From positions 9,527,917 to 9,591,916 of the forward strand of contig NC_026501.1 of assembly GCF_000182925.2 (NCBI RefSeq): a DNA stretch of 64,000 nt, written 5' to 3'. Shown here piece by piece: positions 11,101 through 21,493 of this stretch. Numbering within the stretch: position 1 is the first letter of the stretch; each line of letters opens with the position of its first letter. A program made the translations under genes and the position numbers. The stretch comes from Neurospora crassa OR74A (lineage: Eukaryota > Ascomycota > Sordariomycetes > Sordariales > Sordariaceae). The notes beneath the pieces were generated by a model. That model was not told where the DNA came from and did not search any database. It saw nothing but the letters and a program-made list of their open reading frames with translations.

Positions 11101-13904
11101 AGTCAATGGGGCCATGACTTCCGACCCGATTACAAAGCTATAGGAGAGTTTCGTAAGAGGTTTCCCGGAGTTCCGGTCATGGCTTTGACAGCGACGGCAA
11201 CACAGAACGTCATCTTGGATGTCAAGCATAACCTGGCAATGGAGGACTGCCAGACTTTCTCCCAGAGCTTTAATCGGCCGAACCTCTACTATGAGGTCAG
11301 GATGAAGGAGCAGAATCTGATTGCCCGCATCGCAGAGTTGATCAAGGAGAAGTATGACGGCCAGACGGGTATCATCTACACATTATCAAGAAAGAGTGCC
11401 GAGAACATCGCCAAAAATCTCCAGGAAAAACACCGCATCAAAGCAAAGCACTACCATGCCTCCATCACCACCGACGAAAAGATCAGCGTTCAACATGAAT
11501 GGCAAACCGGCCGAGTCAAAGTCGTGGTAGCCACCATTGCCTTCGGCATGGGCATCGACAAGCCTGACGTCCGCTTTGTTATCCACCAGCACATCCCCAA
11601 GTCGCTCGAAGGTTACTATCAAGAAACCGGCCGCGCCGGACGTGACGGCAAGCCATCGGACTGCTACTTGTACTTTGCCTATGGCGACATTCAATCCCTA
11701 CGTCGTATGATCGCCGACGGCGAAGGTGACTACGCGCAAAAGGAGCGTCAGCTACAAATGCTCAACCGTGTGGTCAGCTATTGCGAGTCGCAGCACACGT
11801 GCCGGCGCGAAGAAGTGCTCCGCTACTTTGGCGAGGAGTTTGACTACCGGAAGTGTAGAGACGGATGCGATAACTGCCGGAACGGACGCATCTCGAAGTC
11901 GACGGAGATGAGGGATTTTACGGAAATCGCCTTCGCCGCGATCGAGGTGGTGAAGAGCCAGCAGCCCATCACGCTGGGCAAGCTGTGCGACATCCTGATG
12001 GGCAAGAGAAAGAACGAGCACGGTGGCGTGTGTCACTTTGGTATCGCCAAGGGGAGCACGCAGAGGGAGCTGCAGAGGATCGTGCTGCAGCTGAATTTCC
12101 ACAAGGCGCTGGGCGAGGACAATATCATGAATGGGGCGGGGATGCCTATTACCTACTATATTGTGAGTGCTGTCCCGGTTGGTCTTGCATATCTGGCTTT
12201 GTTGCTTTGCTAACACAGCAGCTCGTACAGACCGGCCCTGAAGCTGGTGCTTACCTCTACAATGGCAAGCGGTTGATGCTGCCAGTTCCCTCAAACAAGT
12301 CCGTCGAACCCCCGTCTCGGTCTAAGCAGCGGAGCCGTCGAGTCGATGAGGATATGGATGAGCAAGAACTTCCCACCCTGCAACGACCGCCAACATCAAC
12401 AAATGTCTCTTCACCCGTTCGAGCCACCAAGAAACGAAGTTCCAAAAAGGCTTTACCGACCCTCATCGCCGACTACGAAGAGCCCAGCTCCGACGGTCCT
12501 CACGGTCCTCTCCACGCCAACGGCTATGAGCGCGATAACTTTGTCGTATCCGATAATGTTGAACCCGAAGAGGAAGAAGATGCCTTCGAACCTGTCCGCC
12601 CCTCGCGGCGCGGCCCATCTTCTCGCGCTACCCGCCCTCAACACCGCCAGACCACCCTTTATGACACCCTCTCCCACACCCAACAATCCCAAACCGTCTC
12701 CCAACACCTCGCCACTTTGGGTCCGCCCATCGACGCCCGCACCATGCATAACCCCCGCTACGCCCAGCTTGACGAGGTCCACCAGGATATTGTCGATGCC
12801 TTTGTTGAAGAAGTCAAGGTCTTCGAGGAGGACTTTCGCAACAGGAACCACATGCGCAAACCCATCTTTACCGAGACGCAGTACCGTGAGATGGCAATCC
12901 GGTGGACGCGGTCGTTAGACGCGATGCGCGCGATCCCGGATATCAACCAGGATAAAGTAGATCGGTATGGTGCCAAATTCATCCCACTTGTGGAGCGGTT
13001 CTGGGGGAATTATCAGGAGATGATGGGGGGAGGGTATGATAATCCTGCTGTGGCTGGCGATGAGGATGATGATGAGGGCCCCAGGAGGACAGGAAATGGA
13101 AAAGGGGGGAATAAGAAGGGAGGAGGAGGAGGAGGAGGAAATGAAGTAGTGGATTTGATTAGTAGTGATGAGGATGAACCTCCGGCTCGTGCACCATCGC
13201 GGAATGCGGGGCGAGGAAAGGCACAGTCGACACGTGGGGGACAAATCCAAGATAAAGGCCGAGCAGTCAACCGCCGCGGAGAACCCATCGCCGAAGAAGA
13301 CGAAGAAGACTACGGGCTAAGCGACCCCGATATCGACGCCATCGATCCAGACGCCATCACCGCCTCCGACAACTCCGACGAAGAAGATGATGATGATGAT
13401 GACGAAGACCTCGAATCCTCCCGCTACTTCTCCGGCTCAACAGGCCCGCCCGTCTCCAAAGCCGTGCAGGATGCTCGACTCCGTGAACAACTTTCCATGT
13501 ACGCCTCCGGCGGCAGCTCTTCGAAAGGTAGCTACGGCTCAGGGCGCGCATCAGGAGGATCTTCGTCGAGAGCGTCGGGATCAGGATGGAGAGGTGGAGG
13601 AGCAGGTGGGAAGAAATACTACAGGAAGAAGAGGGCTGGTTCTTCGGCTGCTGGTGGTGGTGGTGCAGGAGGAGGGGGAGTTACAAAACGGAAGGCGAGT
13701 GGGAGTGGCGCGAAGACGGCGAGGAAGAGGGGTGCATCTACTGCGCCGAAGACAACGACGAGAGGGGGAGGATCTGGAGCTGGGTCTAGAGGAGGCGGTG
13801 CTGGTGGTGCTGGTGGTGCTGGTGCTGGTGCTGGTGCTGGAGGAGGGAAAAGGGGTGGTGGAGGTGGAGGAGGAATGGGAGGGATAAGTGTTATGCCTCA
13901 TTAG
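7263..13904 (+). CDS. qde-3: RecQ family DNA helicase QDE-3 (Sgs1/BLM type)
   Basis: An ATP-dependent 3'-5' DNA helicase of the nucleus. In Neurospora QDE-3 is needed for quelling (small-RNA silencing of repeats) and for DNA repair. Exons are 7263-10634, 10732-12162 and 12231-13904 (or 12222, adding LVQ). Intron 1 ends at an AAG acceptor, since the nearby TAG would break the frame. With this start the protein has about 2158 residues. Visible features are Walker A GGGKS just after intron 1, DEAH at 1242-1245, an arginine-finger-type motif (QETGRAGRDG), the zinc cysteines of the RecQ-Ct region (C-X-DGCDNC), a winged-helix segment across intron 2, and an HRDC-like region near 1775-1860. The N-terminal 850 residues are disordered, with polyQ, polyP and acidic patches. 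MTRNNWGEQVSWL at 7263 resembles the Top3-binding N-terminus of fungal Sgs1 homologues. A start at 7872 (MAKLSVKNN) would give 1955 residues, the published length as I recall it. The C-terminus is Gly/Lys/Arg-rich. Confidence 0.95.
8018..8135 (+). repeat. CAA/CAG repeat encoding polyglutamine in qde-3
   Basis: Imperfect CAACAT, CAA and CAGCAA units encode two Gln-rich blocks (HQQHQQQQQQ, then a longer polyQ) in the disordered N-terminal half of the helicase. The length is likely to be polymorphic. Confidence 0.9.
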
Positions 13905-14489
13905 CTATTTTATAGCATATCGCATTTATACAGTGTCTTATGGAAGGGAGGAGGAGAAGAAGAAGGATAAGCTGGCATAAGCTTGAACCGGCCAGGCCAA
14001 AATGGCCAGAGAGCTCACCGGGCAATCGAGCTTGAAATGAGCTTGACATATTAGGTATTCCCGAGAATATAGCGGGATTACAAGGCACTTACTTTACCAA
14101 GTCGAAAGGGACGAGCCAAATCTATGGTACTCGCCAGTTGCGCAACGTTGAGTTTTATCATTCGTGGAGTTTTCATCGTGGAGTTTTTATTATCAACTAT
14201 TCGTTGTATAGTTTTCGTTGTAGATGTTAGTTCCGGACGATCAAAAGGGGAAGTGTGGAACAGAGAAGTCGAAAGGACAAGCCAAAATGACATGGCAGTG
14301 TCCAGTCAGATACCCTCCAGACAAAACCAGACACCAATAACAAACCCTTCAACCATAACACCAGCAAAGCCAATCCTTAGGTACCTACCTAGGGTAGGGT
14401 AGGTCCAGGAATGTCTTCCCCAAAGGTACCTCTACTTATTCATGTTACGCTCCATCAGTCCCATCGCTTAGCATCGCTGCCCGGTTACC

Positions 14490-14593
14490 TATCTCTACCT
14501 CTACCTCTACCTCTACCTCTACCTCTACCTCTACCTCTATCTCTACCTCTACCTCTACCTCTACCTCTACCTCTACCTCTACCTCTACCTCTA
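14490..14593. repeat. ACCTCT hexanucleotide tandem repeat
   Basis: About 17 copies of TACCTC/ACCTCT lie in tandem, with one ATCTCT variant near 14539. Both strands stay open across it (Leu-Pro on plus, Glu-Val on minus) only because of the repeat. Confidence 0.95.
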
Positions 14594-15374
14594 AGAAATT
14601 TCCGACGACCTTGGTATGGAAGTTACGTAAGATGGTTTGAGAATGGAAGGGCATGCAGTTGAAGCGAGAGTAGTGAAGGTAAGGTAAGGTAAGATATTTT
14701 CAGATGTAGTTTGATGTTTGGTGATGGTGATGGTGATGGTGAGTGGTGGTGGTAGTGCTAGTGGTGGCAGTGCTTTGTTTACTTTGAAAAGGGGTTAGTC
14801 ATAACACACTGGGTACACTTGGTTTCGAGTTGCGTGGGACTGTTTGGGACGGGAAGAGAGAGAGAGAGCACTAGGTTACATAAGCATTATAGACTACCTG
14901 CTCAGCCTTTAATGGGGGAACCCGTCGATTTCTCAGTTGATCTAATTGCGGTTTTTCTCTTCATCTATGTAGTGGTAACTCATATGAACCAGCTTCTTAA
15001 GCTAGGTAATCTTTCTGTTGTGTTCCGTCCCTGCCCAAGCTCTCTCGTCTCTCGTCGTGTTTACAAAAGGTATTTAGATACTAGGTAGTTTCTACCCTTC
15101 CTCTCTGCTAACTCCAAACAACTGTTTCCTATAAAGTGTAAACCGTTCCATAACCAAAAGAAGATCCGATGCAAGAAAGTAACGTAAAGTATGCAGATGT
15201 TAAATGGATTGGAGTAGAAATTAAAGGATTAAAACAAAATGACGATAATGATGCCAAATCCCTTCTCTTTCCCTTCCGTGAATAATCCAGTTGAAGTGCC
15301 AGTTGCCAATGATGTGTGCCAGTGCGGTGTGGTATATGTAAAATCGAAAAAAAATGCCATATGCATGAAAATGT

Positions 15375-15375
<1 letters not shown>

Positions 15376-15441
<66 letters not shown>
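15376..15441. repeat. (TC)n(TG)n compound dinucleotide repeat
   Basis: A TC tract of about 16 units is followed directly by a TG tract of about 17 units. It is a purine/pyrimidine-asymmetric and Z-DNA-prone sequence just downstream of the minus-strand gene's stop codon. Confidence 0.95.
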
Positions 15442-15444
<3 letters not shown>

Positions 15445-15579
15445 CCTCAAGTTTCAGCCTCCGTCTCCGTGTCTCATGTCCGGACTTCTCTCATATATAT
15501 ATAGAGTGTTTCTTCCCTCATGCCTTCACTTTCTTCTTTAATTCTATGCACTCCCCTTTCCCTCCACTCCCACCTGACA

Positions 15580-17442
15580 CTATGGCTTAACATTCCCCCT
15601 CAGCTCCCCCTCCACTTCTGCCCTCACCCCTCTACACCACCTCACCACCGCCTCCTCAAAGTCCACCCACATCCTCCCCCCTTCCTCCGGATTCTCCAGC
15701 TTGCCGTCCTTGGCATACTGCAACCCCAGTGCGTCGCACTTGATCATCACCTCCCACCTGAGCTCCGCCGCCTTCATCCAGTACCGCAAATTATCCGCTG
15801 CCCGGTACGGTTTCTGCGTGTCTGCATGGAAACTGGGGATAGCACCAAACCTCCGCCTACTTTTGCGTACCGCGCAATTATGCAGATGCACCAACCGAAT
15901 CCCGTTACTCAGCTCCCTCAGAAACGGCGTCGGTTCCGGATTACTTGACGAGCGATCAATCGGCGTCCACTTGGGCAAGGGGCTGAGACTAGACAGCGGC
16001 GGGGGCAAGGGTAGGCCGGCCAACATGGAGTGAATAAAGGCTTCCTCGCGCTCAATCTGGTTCCCGTTCTCATCGGTTGGCCAGTTTTCCGGTTTTAGCC
16101 AGGTCCAGGACTCGCGCTCCTTCTGCTCGGCGACCTCCATCTCGTCTTCCTTGGAGAGCATGTCGCGCAGGGATTTGATCCATTGGTTCATAGTCTGGAA
16201 CTCGTCGTCGCGCATGCCGCCGATGAAGCCGCGGGTGGCCATTTTCTTGAGAATGTCCATTACTGACAAGAGGTCGGCACGAAGGTCCTTTTCCGACTTG
16301 ATGGCGTCTAATCGGTCCGGGCGCTCGTGAGAGGTGTAGTAGATCTTGGCGGCGCGAATGGCCAGGGTCATGACGTCGAGGATGTGCATGCCTTGGATTT
16401 CGTACCAGCCGGTAGGGTTGAGGGGGACGGTGGGAGTGACGGGGCTGGAGGATTCTTGTTCGGAAGAGTTGGGTTTGGAAGATTTGTCGGAGAGAAGGAT
16501 GGCGGGTGGAACGACAACCCGGTCTGACGGCGGAGCAGACTCGCCCGCGGGCGCAGTGGCTTCGTTGGCTTCTTTTAGGGATCGCTCGGCGGCGTTGAGG
16601 GCGCTTGTTAGTTCGGCCCGAAGCTCCTCCATCGATGGGGGTTTAGGGATCGGCTTTTCGCGTTGGTTGTACGTCGAGACCGTCGGCGGGAGCATATGTT
16701 GCTGGTCTGTTTCCTCATCATAATCCGATCCGAACTCCTCCTCGGGCGGCTGGAATTCCATGTTGTGCTCATCTCCTGTGGGCGACTTGATGTCGGGCTC
16801 AAGCCCTGGGGTATTGGGACTGCTGCCCATGGAGGCATAGCTCGAATCGTTCTCAAAGTTCAAGACCCTAGGTATCGTGTAATCGCCGCCTTCGAGCATG
16901 GACAGATCGAGTGTTTGGGCCTTTTGCTGGCGTTTACGAGCGAACTGGGCGCCCTTGCCGTCCAAAAGTCCGGTCCGGGCAAAGTAGTACTGCAGGTGGG
17001 CGATGCTTCCAAGACTCAGGACGGATTCGCGCTGGCGGGCGCTCTGGGCAAAGTCGGTTCCTTGAGGGCGCATATAGCCCCGTCGCTTACTGCTGCTTCC
17101 TGACGAGATGGTGGAGTTAGCTGTCAACGAGTCCAAGCTTCCAGTAGAGTTCCGAATCCACGAGTTATCCCGGGACCGGAGAAAGAAGTGGCCAAGCGTA
17201 CTGATTTCGGAGCGGCGCGAGCTGACGGGAAAGGTGCCGGACGAGGAGCGCGAAAAGGCCGAGCCGGCGTCGCTTATGAGGGAGTCACGCGAGCGTTCGG
17301 TGGATTCTGATCCGTGGGAGATGGCCGAGGTGGCAGAGGCACAGCGCATGAACTTGTGAACGGGAGCGCCAACGGCCGGCGAGGGCAGGGCCTCGGGCGA
17401 CTCGCACCGGGCGACGGAATCGTTGTCTGGTGAAGCGCTCAT
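15580..17442 (-). CDS. Conserved fungal protein of unknown function, 620 aa
   Basis: A single uninterrupted exon from ATG at 17442, starting MSASPDNDSVARCESPEALP. I do not recognise the family. The N-terminal 250 residues are Ser-rich and look disordered, with a short ordered patch (LGSIAHLQYYFARTGLLDGK). A Pro/Glu-rich linker follows, then a predicted helix (MEELRAELTSALNAAERSLK). The C-terminal 270 residues look globular and helical (WYEIQGMHILDVMTLAIRAA; TRGFIGGMRDDEFQTMNQWI; RLVHLHNCAVRKSRRRFG; PYRAADNLRYWMKAAELRWE). There is no signal peptide and no clear membrane segment. Codon use and the ordered C-terminal domain support a real gene. It is divergent from the KAR9 gene, with about 4 kb between their start codons. 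Confidence 0.85.
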   Translation of the reverse strand: MSASPDNDSVARCESPEALPSPAVGAPVHKFMRCASATSAISHGSESTERSRDSLISDAGSAFSRSSSGTFPVSSRRSEISTLGHFFLRSRDNSWIRNSTGSLDSLTANSTISSGSSSKRRGYMRPQGTDFAQSARQRESVLSLGSIAHLQYYFARTGLLDGKGAQFARKRQQKAQTLDLSMLEGGDYTIPRVLNFENDSSYASMGSSPNTPGLEPDIKSPTGDEHNMEFQPPEEEFGSDYDEETDQQHMLPPTVSTYNQREKPIPKPPSMEELRAELTSALNAAERSLKEANEATAPAGESAPPSDRVVVPPAILLSDKSSKPNSSEQESSSPVTPTVPLNPTGWYEIQGMHILDVMTLAIRAAKIYYTSHERPDRLDAIKSEKDLRADLLSVMDILKKMATRGFIGGMRDDEFQTMNQWIKSLRDMLSKEDEMEVAEQKERESWTWLKPENWPTDENGNQIEREEAFIHSMLAGLPLPPPLSSLSPLPKWTPIDRSSSNPEPTPFLRELSNGIRLVHLHNCAVRKSRRRFGAIPSFHADTQKPYRAADNLRYWMKAAELRWEVMIKCDALGLQYAKDGKLENPEEGGRMWVDFEEAVVRWCRGVRAEVEGELRGNVKP

Positions 17443-20400
17443 CCTGGATGGTCCGGTATGGCTTGAGGTATGTCTCGAATGTGTCGCGATACGATGGGAT
17501 ACAGCCGTGTGTATATAACCGTTGGCAGGTCTCGGGTATCTATCTGCCTGCCTCGTCGTGGGCGGAGGAGGTCTGTAGTAGTCTTGAACTTGGGCGCTGA
17601 CGTATAGCGATCGTTATTCTTGTTCTCTTGACATGCCCCAAGGCGGAGAAGAGGCAGTGACAGTCGGTGATCAGAGGTTCGATCGAGGCTGTGGTGTATG
17701 TGGACAATTACAGTTAGAGCTGGAGTCGATGACCAACACTCTCACGGCACTCTGGAAAAGAGATTGTCAAATCACAGAGTTTGAAGCCTTGTCTGTCCCG
17801 AAAAAGAGATCCACAGCGGAAGGAGGCGATGGGGTAATTCTGTGGAGGAAAGAACAGAGAAAGAAAGATGTCAGGCTTCGATGACCGAGTCAGGGGTTTG
17901 GCCTCTGCTGTTGTTGTGTACGTGTGTGTACATGGATGGGCCTGCGGGCACAGGAAATGAGGAAGGGATGGTTTTGGTGATTTTGTCGTGTGGTGGACGG
18001 ACTGCCGCGGCGGAAAGTGGACAACAACGACGATGGGGACGGAGGACGGAAAGATGAGTGACTGGAGATGCCCGTTGGAGAGTCCATGTCGGAAGCCCAT
18101 CCAGATTGGGTGACGGTGTGGTGTGCTGTCGTTAGGCTGCTAGCACCACTCAACCCAAGCACCCCGCTCACATTACTTGGTCCCGGCTGCTGCAGGTGCT
18201 GCCCTTGCAGCTGTTGGAAATGCTGGGCTCCCAGCAACGAACGCCCTTTGGCTGTTGGGCAGCGCTAGTGCAATCACGGCAGTGTCAGTTGGAAATGGCC
18301 GGACCATTGCATGCGCCCACTAACAGCGACAGGCCTTACGCAGTAGTTGCCGTCTGATACCCAGCAGCGGGGAAGTGGAAGGACAGTGGCACTGACAGGG
18401 GGCTACACTAACAATTTAGTCGTCACACATTTTCGGAGGATCTTCCTTTTCATCGCTCGCATCGCCATCCTCCATCTCCGCCCCTTGGGGAAATCTGAGA
18501 CCATACACAATTTGAAGCGAGCAAACAGACCACTGACCGAGACGAATCTCCGATGTCCTTTCAGTTTGTTGACATTGGACGGATGGCATTCAGGGGTTGG
18601 CTGGCAACTCTTCGGTGGCCTCCCTTGTGATGACACTAACAACCCGTCTAGGACCTTGACACTCGACTTTCAACAAGCGGCCCGTTACATAGACCAGTGA
18701 ATGCGTGCTTACCTACCTACCCTGATCTCTGACCCATCCAATCCAATGTCCATGTACACTACGTTCCCGTCTACATATCCCGAACAAGCCCCGTGGTCCC
18801 GTTACAGTTACATACATAGGCAGGGTATGCAAGCACGGAAGAAGAGCGGGTGCTGCCGAGTCACTGCAATTTCCTTGCCTGACGTATCTTGAGCATCTGG
18901 CATCTTCCCTGGATGCCGTTGTTTCAAGTTTCAGATGTTGACAGCTTGCAAAGTCTGTCTGTCATAGGTATGACATTACAAGTTCATAATCAAGTCAACG
19001 TCGTGAACAAGTCGTGCTTTGGCCATGAGTGTAGTGTACCTATAGATAGATGGAGTCTCCATTGGTGGTGTGGTCGTGACACTAAAGAAGAAGTCCAGGT
19101 GGCCAAACAAACAAAAGACCGAGAAACACACAGAGCTCTGTTGTGAAACAGAAAAGCTCCAGAACCCTTGTCCTCCATTCTTTCCACGAGAAACAATTCT
19201 GTCATCCATTCAGAATATCAGACGGAAGACTGCCAACCCCACAGCTACATATTTGTACGGACAGGGCTACGTATACTCGCCGCCGTTGAGAGCATGCAAT
19301 GTCAGGTACATAGGTACGTAGCCATGAGGTGCGAGGTGAGAGCCGTGAATAGGCACGTGTCCGACTCACTACCGGTACTAGTACACAGTAGGTGTGCCTA
19401 CTTGCATTCGAACGGGAGTATGCAGCTGTTGGCGATGACGTTTTGCAATGTCGGATTTTTCTTGTAGCTTTTTTGATCTGAGTCTCGATGGGATGAGTAA
19501 GACCTGAGACTTCACTTGACTTCACAACCTACCGTACCTACAGGTTGGAACGCACATGTTTAGATATGTCTCTGCTGTTGGCACTCGTTACCTCTGCGCA
19601 TTCTTCATGTGCCGTCTCAGTGCGCCCTGCTTTTCCGTTTGACTGAAACTTACTGCCGAGAAACCCGCGATAATCCAGAGTATCTTTGACTATTGCCATG
19701 TCTCAACAGTCAGTCAGTCAGTCAGTCTATAAAAAGGCGGCATTCCTCTGAACCGACTGTTTACCACATCCGGTTTAGCGGCCACTCCGATGAGCATGAT
19801 TTAGCGAGATCTCAAGGCTGTTGCTGCGTGCAGGGGTACCCTTATTTTGTAAGTGGACAAGACTCCTGAAGTGCCTCTGAACGAACGAACCGCCCGAGTG
19901 GGAATGGCAAGGTCATGATTGTAATTGCGCACCCGAGTGAGAGGGGCAGGCCGATGTCAATGTCGCTTCCTATGGGTTGCGCCCTCTGTCATTTGCTGGA
20001 GACCATTGGGAAGGAAGAAAATGGAAGATCCCCCAGATGGTGATGGGCTGTGTGTGATGTGATTGATGACGGATGGTGGACTGGTCGAGATGTCGGGATG
20101 CAGAACAGCATCGATTCTGAAGATACTTATCACGTATTATACCCGACGGTGGATAGAGGGAGAATGCGGGGAGCGGCAATTATTTATCTTCGGCTGACGA
20201 TGGGATGGGAGAACTCATCTCACTTATCGGAGGAGAAGATACCGCTAGTAAGAATTGTAGAGGTATTTCCATGTCTCCAGTCACCACTCGGAGCTTCCTT
20301 CTCTTGACTTTTTTGTTTCAAAGCAAAGCCGGGTGTTTGACTCTTGCACGTCCTAGCAAAGACCAAGGTGATTGGTTGTTGCCACAGTGGATGGTGTGCT

Positions 20401-21493
20401 GAAACCCATCCATCCATCCATATGATCCATCACAGGAACTTAACTGAACTTGCTTGTGTACTTAGTGTACGGTATTGTCAAGAATGGCGTAACTGAAATT
20501 CATTCCCCCAAATTACCTCGATGACTACCTACGGGTTTCCAGAAATAAGCAAATAAACCCCTTTCACTATTTTTTTTTCTTCCTGCTTTCTCCCTATCTC
20601 CCACCTACCTAATCATATACCTGACGGATCTTGGGACTAAAAGGCTAGACCCTTCTTTTTTCTTGGTGGTTGGTTGTATTGAGTGTTATTCCTCATCCTA
20701 ACCTACCTAACCTAACGAAAAATACTCGACTTCAGTTCTCCAATCTTTCCCTCACTTTTACCATACACCCTGCCAAGCCCACCCGGCGTCACACTCTACG
20801 ACACTACCAATTTCACTCTTCTGTCGCCTCGCCTCAGACCAAACTGAACATTCTCATCGTCGGCATTCCACTCAATTAGGTATTCGTTCAAGGCCTGTCG
20901 CATCCCTTCTGCTTGCTCCGAAACAACTCCTACACTACCAGGTACAACTCCGCCGGTATTAGCGGGATCCCTTCATTCCCGACCCCGACCCAAGTACGTA
21001 GGTAGGGTAGAGGTAACCTCGGCCAGCCTCCAATCGCGACAACCGCCAGCCATCATCCTCTGATCGCCGGGATTAGGTTGTACCATCATCACCTACTCTA
21101 CCGCATTGGCCGATACAGCAAGCAGCAAGGTGACGAGACTAGTATATACATACATACAGAAAGCACAGGCAGCTGCTGCATGCACGCCCACGCCCGCTGC
21201 TCCCTCGCGTGAAGGAGAGTGAAAAAGAAAGAGGTTGCCTGCTGCTGCTTCTGCTTCTTCTGCTGCTGCTTGTTCTTCTGCTGCTGCAAGGTATCGCGAC
21301 ATCGCCTATCTGCGCCTGTCCTGTCAGTGGCCCAACAACCCAAGTCCGATTGGCCTCTCGTCGGGATCTAGAACCAGTCACCGTCTCGAATCCCCGGTCA
21401 CGAGCTGGACCAATAATCCCCTCCAAGACACACCCCAAGCAGCAAGAAAAAAAAAGAAAAAAAAAAAAAAAAAAGACAAAAACTCCTCAACAA
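17443..21493. other. Long divergent intergenic region upstream of the KAR9 gene
   Basis: Four kilobases lie between two divergently transcribed genes, with no convincing coding exon. It contains a (CAGT)n run and TATAAAAA at 19706-19735, TAGGTA/TACCTA-type motifs (near 19305 and 20995), CT-rich promoter-like DNA (20570-20960) and an A-rich tract directly before the KAR9 start (21447-21475). It probably holds long 5' UTRs for both genes. Confidence 0.55.
19706..19735 (+). promoter_or_regulatory. CAGT repeat followed by TATA-like element
   Basis: Four to five CAGT units run into TATAAAAAGG. This matches a TATA box in form, but lies about 1.76 kb upstream of the KAR9 start codon, so its target is uncertain. 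It could drive a non-coding transcript or a long 5' UTR. Confidence 0.25.

Larger units (their letters stand above)
13905..15579. other. Convergent intergenic region with two microsatellites
   Basis: This lies between the convergent 3' ends of qde-3 and the minus-strand unknown gene. It contains TAGGTACCTA-type motifs (14381-14405), a hexanucleotide array (14490-14593), a short GGTGAT repeat (about 14720-14740) and a CT/GT tract (15376-15441). No coding signal was seen. Confidence 0.7.

Noticed and set aside
14381-14593. Possible internal telomere-like repeat
   Set aside because: The unit is ACCTCT/AGAGGT with nearby TAGGG words, not TTAGGG, and it lies between ordinary genes.
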